From Gentiana macrophylla (lineage: Eukaryota > Streptophyta > Magnoliopsida > Gentianales > Gentianaceae): 64,000 nucleotides of DNA. The stretch is taken from contig CM047805.1 in assembly GCA_026214975.1 (NCBI GenBank), positions 110,355,845-110,419,844 of the forward strand, read 5' to 3'. The notes below the pieces were generated by a model, which searched no databases, was not told the origin of the DNA, and saw nothing but the letters and a program-made list of their open reading frames with translations. The position numbers and the translations under genes are program-made. Position 1 is the stretch's first letter, and every line of letters begins with the position of its first letter. Below, piece by piece: positions 56,514 through 64,000 of this stretch.

Positions 56514-59500
56514 TACATGATCTTGCTTGGGTGAGAGATCACCATCACCTTCATTGTCAGTTGACATATAGGCAATCATTTTGGTGAGCGAGGTTTCCTT
56601 TGAACGACTGTTTGCAACTCTCCTATTCTAGCAAGGGTATGCCAGCTTCTTTTCAGTAAAGTTTTCCTGTCTCTTTTTGTATTCAGTAGCTTTCTCAGGA
56701 GGTGGAGTTTGCAGTTCCACCCCGTCTCTTATTTATGTTCCTCCTTCAGAAGGTGGAGTTTGCCATTCCACCGGTCTCCTTTTTGTGCAAATATTTTCCA
56801 CTTTTTTTCACAAGGCGGAGTTTCCCTTTCAATATTTGGTTGAAATTTTGTCTCCACTCTTTGGGCCATTTTTGTAATTACACCATATAAGCACACCAGG
56901 ACCACTTTGATTACGTTGCGGTTGTAGGCCATCTAGTAATCTGCTTGTTGGTTATTGAACCCTCTTGAGCATAATTATGAAATGTTGAACAGATGTATTT
57001 CTCCATCAGTTGTTGGCTGTTTCCTTGTGTATTCCTATTTGCTGGCTTTCTCAGACTCAAAGCCAAATGAATATCTTCTCGTACAAAGGGAGCTTACTAC
57101 TTTTTTTTCTCATGCTGGAAAGGAGTTTTGGTAGCACACGTGATTTAGGTGTCAGAGTAGGCAACTTTCATTATGAGAGACTCCTAAAGTACGTTAGTCA
57201 TGATCATGACCTTGGCAAGCTTGTATGCATTATTTTCAGTTATCTTTGTTGGAGAGAAAATTATGACCGACAATACTGGTTACACTTGATTCATGTTACC
57301 AAACATTTCCTGCTGGTTGGACTGTGAGCATGGTTCTCATTGGACCTTATCACTTCATAGGATCTTCTCAAACTTTGATGTATATCAGCCATGGGCCTGT
57401 CTTTTTGTGCAGTTTAGCCTCATTATATGGGTAAGAATTAGATAAAACGAGGAAGAAGAGAATGAGCAAGATGAAATAAATCTTATTACATCATTTAAGT
57501 TACAATTTACTGAGAGGTATATATAAAGGAATGGAAAAGCCCAAAACTCTAGACAAACAGACGGCGGGAACAAACAATTAAATGCAACAATTATGTTGTC
57601 CCTAACAGTAATAACATAAAGACAAGTACTAACCTAACTTAATAAATGATTAAGTGAGTACCCGGACTAACCATAAAGTATTATAACATAAATGTAAATA
57701 ATGTATTAATAATTTAACACCCCCCTCAAGCTTGGTAGTATGTATGTTTGTGCTGCCAAGCTTGCTGAAAAGTTTGATGAAGAGATAAGGAGGAAGAGGC
57801 TTTGTCAGGATGTTGGAGTGTGATATCCTTGGAATCAATTCTTTCCTTGATAAAATGTCTATCTATCTCAACATGTGTAGTTTTATCATGTTGGATAGGA
57901 TTTTCTGCTGTCATGAGAGCAGAAGTGTTGTCACTTAGTAGCTTGATAGGTGTAGGAATGTTGATCTTGATGTCTGAGAGAATCCTTCTTAACCATATAC
58001 CTTCAGATATTCCAAGTGCTAGTGCTCTGAGTTCAGACTCAGCACTACTCTGGAAATAGTTGGTTGCTTCTTACTTCTCCATGTCACTAAGTTTTCCCAA
58101 ACATAGGAACGATATTATGTATTAGATCTTCTGTCAGAGATGCTCCCTGCCCAATCAACATCAGTGTAGATGCTCACATCTCTGCAATCTGTTTTCCCAA
58201 AAAACAAGCCCTGGCCAGGGTTAGACTTGAGGTATCTCAAGATTCTATAGACAGCTTGCCAGTGCTATGGTGCATGAACTGGCTAACAAGGCTGATTGCA
58301 AAGTTGATATCTGGTCTGGTTTGAAGTGATGACCTACAGGGTATTGCGAATCTTCCACCCTAATTTTTTTCCAGTTCTAGCTTATAGGCCCCAACGTTCA
58401 AGAATGCCCTCTCTTACATTAAAGCAATTTCACTTTCTCTTTTGAGGTTATGTGTCAATCTTGCTTCTTGTCTGATGATATTGGAGTACCTTCAATTGCT
58501 GTTTTGTCCAGTGCCGGTTGGTTTCGAGGCCTCCCCCCTCAAACAACCTGTAAAACATGACTAGCAACTAGAAGGGTTGCCTCTGGGACTCCCCTTTGAC
58601 GCTAAAGTCATTATGAAATCAAGAGTTATATTGTGCTAGTATGTAAAAGAGTTGTGTACCCGTCAGTGAATAATAAAATGAGTTTATATAGGTATTGAGC
58701 CGTTAGTGCATTTACAAGCACGATGTTGTAGTGGAATGTGTTAAGACAACGTTGGATGAAAGCGGGAAACATGCCCCAGGATTCCAATCATGGTGTAAAT
58801 GGTAGAGACCTGCTCTATCACTCAGCACGCGTCGAGCCTGAGACCTTCCCATGGCCCTCGGGCGGCTGGTCTGTATGATTAGCAAGCCCGCTAATAGAGA
58901 TGGCCTTGCATGTATCGTAATCTGATCGTTCAATTTGAGCCCCCTGAGGGCCTGAACAGAAATTGCTCCTGTTCGATCCCGGGATTATTACCATGAGCTT
59001 AGTATCCTCAAGATTTAGACCTTTCATTGTCCTTAAATTCTTGTGATTATTTTAGACTTCATCATTGTCCTTTACTGAATTCTTGAGGTTCATTTAGACC
59101 TCATCATTGTCCTTTCTTGAGATTCTGATATTTCTGTTTCAGTGTCCAGGCTTGAAGGTTTTGTTTCGAATAGGGAGCAGTCTTATGAAGACCCAATTGA
59201 AGAGTAAGGCTGCAGTAATAAGGAAACTTTTTTTTTTAGTTCATAACTTTGAGAATACCAGATCATGATATTATTGGCTTTGTGACCAGGTTGCTTTATG
59301 CTGTTTTCGTCGTCTCAAATGAGAATTCAACAGTTGCTGAATTGGCTGCAACATTACAGGCTGATCTTTCCCCACTGCAAGCTGCTGCGTCTTTTGCCTG
59401 TCGGTTGGGATGGGCCGAGAAGTTAATCGATCCAGCATCCATCCTTCAAGATTCTAATGTAACAAACACTCCAAAAAGTTTACTTGGGGATGACGAGGAT

Positions 59501-61341
59501 GGTTCTAGTGCTACTATGGGATCTGAAAATATATCCAATGACGGTAGTTCTGTCCAACAAGATGTCCCATGGACAGAGAACTCCGTGCGTGCTTTAGGTT
59601 ATGTCCGTGTTGCATTTGTGGTTGATGCTAATATAACATCTTATCTAATGATGGGATCTGTTTCACCAGGTTTATCTGCGTTTCTCTTTTATTATTTTCT
59701 TTCGCCCATTCATTTTTTGTTATTATAATGCGTGGCATTCTTTTTTATTGTGTTGCGCAGGTCTTAAATCTCATGCAGTGACGCTTTATGAAGCAGGAAA
59801 ATTGGGTCATGCTTACATTGCTGATCTTTGCAAGGATCTGGGCTCATTGGAAGGTGCAAAATTTGAAGGAGAACTACAGGAATTTGCTAATCATGCATTC
59901 AGTCTACGTTGTGTACTCGAATGCCTTAGCTCGGGTGGGGTGCTTGATGAAAAAGACCAGATTGGCATGCCTTCAAGTGATGAGGAGGTTGCTTCTGTGG
60001 TCGTGGACACTTCCTTTCCTGATGATTTAGGAGATCCCGTCATTTGTGATAGTAAATTAGGGAGCTTAGGCGTACTGAAAGAAGAAAGTGATTCTCCTGG
60101 TGATCTAACTGGAAGCATGCATAGCGATGACGGATCTGTTATTTCATCTGAAGGAAGGAATGTCCACGTTGGGGGCTCTTCTACTGATATTGCCTCACAT
60201 GTTAGTGAGAAACCGGTATTGAATGAAGCTTCAGATGCTGAAAATGGTCTGCTAAAGAAACAAAAAAAATATCGAGTGGATGTTCTTCGTTGTGAAAGCT
60301 TGGCTGCTCTCTCACCAGCAACTTTAGATCGTTTATTTCTACGTGACTATGAAATTGTGGTATCAATGGTTCCGTTGCCACCTTCATCAGTCTTGCCAGG
60401 ACCCAAGGGACCAGTCCATTTTGGTCCCCCTTGTCACTCCTCAATGACTCCTTGGATGAGATTGGTCTTGTATTCTGCTGCAGTTAGTGGACCGCTGTCA
60501 GTTGTTCTGATGAAAGGGCAATGCTTAAGATTGCTTCCAGCCCCATTAGCTGGATGTGAGAAAGCTTTAATTTGGTCTTGGGATGGATCAACAGTTGGGG
60601 GCTTAGGAGGAAAATTTGAAGGGAATTTAGTCAAGGGCAGTATTCTTTTACATTGTTTAAATTCACTTCTCAAATACTCAGCTGTACTGGTGCAACCTCT
60701 CAGTAAGGATGACCTTGATGAGAAGGGTAAAGTAGTAAGTTTGGATATTCCGTTGCCCTTAACGAATTCAGATGGCTCAACAGCTTGCATTGGTGAAGAA
60801 ATGGGACTGAATTCTGAAGAAGGTGAAAAGCTGAATAAAATGTTAAGGCGCCTTGCAAGTAAAGTAAATCTTTGGACAATAGGTTATATTCGTGTGCTGA
60901 GACTATCCAAAGAAAGCGACCAGGAAAATAGTTTACCTGATGATGACAAATACGAATGGGTCCCCTTGAGTGTAGAGTTTGGAATCCCACTTTTTAGTCC
61001 AAAGTTATGCAACTTAATGTGCAAAAGAGTGATTTCCTCCCAGTTGCTTCAAACAGATTCATTTACTCAGCATCATGATGCAATGCATGAAATAAGGAAA
61101 AGGTTGCGAGATGCATGTGCTGAATATCAAGCAACAGGGCCAACTGCAAGACTTCTCTACCAAAAGATCAACATAAGGAGTCATCTCGGCAACTTATGAA
61201 CTATGCCAGCGGAAGGTGGAACCCACTCGTTGATCCTTCTTCTCCTATTTCTGGGGCCATGAGCGAACACCAAAGAATAAAGCTTGCCAACCGACGCCAC
61301 TCTCATACAGAAGTTCTGAGTTTTGATGGTAACATCTTGAG
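50233..61341 (+). CDS. FAM91-family protein gene, nine exons, 3' incomplete
   Basis: Animal FAM91A1 acts with TBC1D23 and WDR11 in tethering endosome-derived vesicles at the trans-Golgi; the plant role is inferred from that. Exons: 50233-50360, 52269-52386, 53399-53495, 55437-55543, 55925-56047, 56143-56296, 59143-59203, 59290-59669 and 59761-61341. All have GT-AG borders and matching phases. The start reads MQHAPATIEEQLVLKAIKEE. Later landmarks are EYVCRVMRVSPFRYYCDMIF, IPNFSAADALRLTGIGRNEF, MWKLNKSIAKELLP, DRFK/VSRLEGFVSNREQSYEDP and LLYAVFVVSNENSTVAELA, all conserved in plant FAM91 proteins. About 916 codons are visible, against roughly 1000 in the family. One base is missing near 61175, where ATAAGGAG replaces an expected ATAAAGGAG; this truncates the frame at 61199, and coding similarity continues in the next frame to a donor at 61341. 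The final exon is not seen before 64000. The gene is long because introns 1, 3 and 6 carry transposons. Confidence 0.9.
50918..51875 (-). mobile_element. Solo LTR in FAM91 intron 1
   Basis: 958 bp bounded by TGTAATGACCC and GGGGTATTACA; on the minus strand it starts TGTAATACCCC, a common gypsy LTR start. Flanks GTCTAT (50912-50917) and GTCCAT (51876-51881) look like a duplicated target with one change. No internal retroelement genes are attached. It contains a TRIM-like element. Confidence 0.65.
51299..51572 (+). mobile_element. TRIM-like miniature LTR element nested in the solo LTR
   Basis: The left terminal repeat (51299-51370, TGTAGAAGTGTTTAATATG to CAACA) is followed directly by TGATATCAGAGC, a Met-i primer site with one change. 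The right repeat starts TGTTGAAGTGTTTAGTATG at 51534 after a TTGAGTGGGCG purine-rich tract, and ends at CCAACA (51572), so it is shorter. The whole is about 274 bp and has no ORF. Confidence 0.7.
53690..55010 (-). mobile_element. Reverse LINE-type ORF1 fragment with A-tail, in FAM91 intron 3
   Basis: On the minus strand, about 54820-54980 reads (in a frame other than the longest ORF) WHRIWIGEDAHTGQWQRVEP, then YSDFCKCIGHGLW. This is the DUF4283/zinc-knuckle pattern of plant LINE ORF1. Downstream ORFs at 54563-54994 and 54022-54453 are rich in Glu/Asp (RRRQEDEEEEDDDG). The segment ends in AAATAAAATTTGTTTTCC followed by an A-run (T-run at 53691-53699 on the plus strand), as LINE 3' ends do. The RT ORF is absent, so it is either internally deleted or a non-autonomous form. 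Confidence 0.5.
56474..56510 (+). repeat. CT dinucleotide microsatellite in FAM91 intron 6
   Basis: About 18 CT units. Confidence 0.9.
57427..57719 (-). repeat. 3' LTR of a reverse Ty1/copia fragment
   Basis: On the minus strand it starts TGTTAAATTATTAATAC directly after a purine tract (CTTGAGGGGGG). It contains TATATATACC near 57520 and ends near CTTACCCA. About 293 bp. Confidence 0.65.
57720..58520 (-). pseudogene. Ty1/copia RNase H-end relic, reverse strand, in FAM91 intron 6
   Basis: The minus strand reads, in broken frames, SSAESELRALALGISEG-like text, IRRILSDIKINIPTPIKLLS then DNTSALMTAENPIQHDKTTH and VEIDRHFIKERI. This is the classical end of copia RNase H (DNxSAxxxAxNPxxHxRTKHIEID). 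It is joined to the LTR at 57427-57719. Upstream pol parts to 58520 are decayed. It is the 3' end of a truncated element. Confidence 0.78.
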
Positions 61342-61640
61342 GTGCGTTATTCTTGATATGATTTTCTCTGTCCTTCTGTTAATGGCAGCTTCTGTTTCTT
61401 TAACAACTCAGAATCCACATACATATGTTCTACTTTCTAAACACATTCAGGGTGTGTTACCTACCGTTTGATTTAGAATTGTTTTGTTCACCTCTCAAAA
61501 GACATTAACTATAATTAGAATTGGAATCCTATTCCCTTCATCTCAATTCCATAATTTATGTTCTAAGCTCTTAGCTAAGCTTTCCACTTCCAGTGACTTC
61601 TAAGGCTAGATTTAAAAAGCTTTATATATATATATATATA
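61342..61640 (+). other. Start of the last visible FAM91 intron
   Basis: It begins with the donor GTGCGT. AT-rich, ending in a TA run before the Helitron-like end. No exon recognised. Confidence 0.55.
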
Positions 61641-62299
61641 CTAGTAAAATACACGTGCAGATGCACGTGTTTTAGTCAATTGAAACATTTAAAATTTTAT
61701 AAATAACAATATTAATCAATACATAATTTATTAAGTATTTATTTCACATAAAATATGAATATTCTAGTATCAATAATTTCACAAAATGATCTTATTTATT
61801 TTTTCTTAGTATTTTGAATTTATAAATGCACGTGCTCGATACATTTATCATCCTTTTAAATATAATAACATTCTGAATTTATGAATCTGTGTATTTAATA
61901 TACATTGAGAATATGTTTTTCACAACAATCTAGTAAACCTGTGGACATTTACAAAAAAAAAATTTAATAATCAACTTTTGCAATTTCTTACTCTATTCAA
62001 CTCATTTTAATAAATGCATGCAATAAGTATAGCATGTAGGTTTCATGTATATATAAATTAATATATTTATTATATCTTAGCTATGAATATACTTTTGCAA
62101 TTGTAAAGTAACAGTTGTTAAACATAGTAACATTTTAGATAATGATCATATATTTTAAATATTTGATGTGTGTATCTAAGATTCAATTTAATTAGTTTGA
62201 TAGGAAGAATAGTGAAACCATATATATAATTTTATTGTAGGTTGTAAATGGTTAGAGATATATTTTAGTCATTATAACCATATAATGACTATGGAGAGA
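61641..62299 (-). mobile_element. Possible non-autonomous Helitron
   Basis: On the minus strand the 3' end reads ACACGTGCA-TC-TGCACGTGT, a 9-bp-stem hairpin, then ATTTTACTAG followed by host T at 61640. A hairpin about 10 bases before CTAG is the Helitron signature. A matching 5' end, TCTCTCCATAG preceded by A, is at 62299. No Rep/helicase is present. The 3' end is well supported; the 5' end is a guess. Confidence 0.5.
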
Positions 62300-62339
62300 T
62301 ATAATTATTTTCTAAGCTATACTTTCATTGTTCTTATTT

Positions 62340-63345
62340 AACTGGGAAAGTTGCCGAAATCATGCATACCAATCCAATATATCTCCCCGCATAATAAATG
62401 CATACCAATTTAACGGATGGATTATGCAGTCTGGAACTACTCTTCGTCCTCAATTTTATCTGTCATAAAATCTTTGGATTGGACGTGATCAACTCATCTT
62501 AAATGCTCTTATTTCTTCTCTTTCTCAAAATATCATTATGTTTATCACTCAAGCAAAGACTTCTCATGAGGCATGGACTACTTTATATGATACATATGCA
62601 AAGCCCTCCCATGGCCGAATAAAATAAATTAAATAGTACCTCAAATCTATGCAAAAAGGTTCTCAAACAATTTCTAATTATCTTAATGTTGTGAAAACTA
62701 AAGCCGATGAATTAGTCGACAGATCCGGATGATCTTGTGAATCCTATTGTGAACTATTTGGGAGATGACTATAAAGAGTTGTCTAGGGATGTTCAATCAC
62801 GTGACACCCCCATTGATTTTGAAGAGCTCCATTAAAAGCTGATTAATTATTAGACTCTTCCGTCTAAGATGCAACCGTCACCTTTTCTGGCTTTGCTACC
62901 ACTCATTCGGCTGTATGGCATCCCTCTCCCAGCGTTGGTTCATTTCCATGTCTTACTATTCTCAATTCCTAAGAACACGCACAAAATACTTTCTCTGATG
63001 CACTTTGCTCGAGCTTCGCCCTAAAAACCTTACTTGGTTATTTCCGGTGTGCAAAGGACATTCAGAGGAATGGTGTAGTTCTTACCATGTTCAACCTCTT
63101 AAAAAAATCTCATTATGTCCAGCCCTCCAATATTGCGTCCTTTTCACATATTTGGATGCTTCGTCATCTTCTTCATGGCTTCTTGATAGTGGTGCAAAGG
63201 ATCATGTTACCACTCATCTTAGTGATTTGGCATTACACACGCCTATTCTGAATCTGAAGACATAATGGTTGGTGATGGAAATAATATTTTCATCACACAC
63301 ACAGGTTCTATTTTTCTCTCTATGCCTTCAACTTATTTACATTGA
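62340..63345 (+). pseudogene. Ty1/copia gag to protease relic
   Basis: Broken plus-strand frames read LNALISSLSQNIIMFI, TSHEAWTTLYDTYAKPSHGR, SMQKGSQTISNYLNVVKTKADEL (as shorter pieces) and later a protease start, SSSSWLLDSGAKDHVTTHL, then IMVGDGNNIFITHTGS. These match UBN2-type copia gag and the WLLDSGASxHVT protease motif. Multiple stops. No LTR or RT is visible nearby. Confidence 0.75.
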
Positions 63346-64000
63346 ATGTTCGTGAGAGGGGCAGCCATTATATTAACATTATATTATGGAGAAGTTGTTG
63401 ACTTCCCTATGCATCTAGACTAAGGTCTAATGTTTGATGATATCTGAAGTCGTCTGGGTGACAATTGAGTTGATATTCGTGTAAATGAACCTCCGAGTGA
63501 TGATCCAAATAACCTTTCAAGTGGATTTGAGAGTGGGCCTACAAAATACACAAAAGCGTGAGGGGTCCTGAAACTTGCCTCCGGAGGGACATTCCAACTT
63601 TCAAGTCAATATTTGAATGGAAGAATTTCTATTGATATAATATGCGGTGATGTAGAACAAGCGTATAATATGAATACCTTGTAATTGAGGTTGATGATCT
63701 TTTATGTAACTCTTCATTGCGGTGAGTGAATTATGATGCATTGAAGTCGCGGTCAATGGAGTTTACCATGTTTTGATGTAATGAAGCATGTTATGGAGCA
63801 GTTATGGCTTAGGCTATAACGGAACGTAGATTTCAAAGCCATCATTATAGCAGTTACTATTGTGGAGTAATATATGCGTGAAGTGAACGCTCATTGAAGA
63901 GAATATAACCGTTGCATGAGGTCGAGGATGAACTGTGTAGTATTGAGCATAAATGACCGAGGTGTTAAAATTTTATTTCGTTTTTTATTTTTAATTTATT
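63346..64000 (+). other. No gene recognised
   Basis: No convincing ORF, exon or terminal repeat. The expected last FAM91 exon was looked for and not found here. Confidence 0.5.

Noticed and set aside
58971..58980. GTTCGATCCC, a tRNA B-box-like sequence that could mark a SINE
   Set aside because: No matching A box at the right distance and no A-tail or target duplication could be seen.

Overview
The window is nuclear DNA of a flowering plant, most likely a eudicot. It has spliced genes with long AT-rich introns, a FAM91-family gene and an F-box/FBD gene of plant type, and dense nested LTR retrotransposons with plant tRNA primer sites (Met-i and Asp). MULE, hAT-like MITE, LINE, TRIM and Helitron signatures are also present. 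No bacterial, plastid or viral genes were seen.

Layout. 1-30375 is one retroelement nest. Its host is a Ty3/gypsy chromovirus-like family. A forward 5' half (LTR end, PBS, gag, PR, start of RT) runs from 1 to about 2916 and is then mirrored by a reverse copy of the same half (2917-4048, continued at 16823-18230, with LTR 18230-20178). That LTR is also joined on its other side to the 3' half (integrase, RNase H) of a reverse-strand element (20179-21217, continued at 29499-30375). A Ty1/copia-type element with 2-kb LTRs (4049-16822) sits in the reverse gag. Its left LTR holds a 3.37-kb MULE (5315-8679) with a 9-bp target duplication, a captured proline-rich gene fragment and 21-bp minisatellites. 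The integrase is split by a second LTR element (21223-29493, tRNA-Asp primer, 5-bp duplication GTCAT) that has a protease and a plant-transposon ORF but no RT or integrase.

30376-31567 looks like the right part of a second MULE of the same family, carrying a first exon resembling mitochondrial ATP synthase gamma. 33095-35634 is an F-box/LRR/FBD gene broken by a hAT-like MITE and a frameshift. 36137-40443 holds a fold-back MITE, weak coding relics, a decayed copia piece, a decayed LTR and the 3' part of a LINE. The LINE is split by a third large LTR element (40449-49080, duplication ACTAC, no coding capacity) and ends at about 49390. 49506-49804 is a TIR MITE with a perfect 38-bp palindrome.

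50233-61341 is a nine-exon FAM91 homologue, a predicted trans-Golgi vesicle-tethering factor. Its introns hold a solo LTR with a TRIM inside it, a reverse LINE ORF1 fragment and a reverse copia 3' end. The large last visible exon has a one-base frameshift, and the C-terminal exon is not seen. A likely non-autonomous Helitron (61641-62299) and a copia gag-protease relic follow.

Only the FAM91 and F-box loci are host genes; the rest is mostly a layered record of transposition. Small indels between otherwise near-identical repeat copies suggest either decay or residual consensus error, so frameshifts should be read with care.
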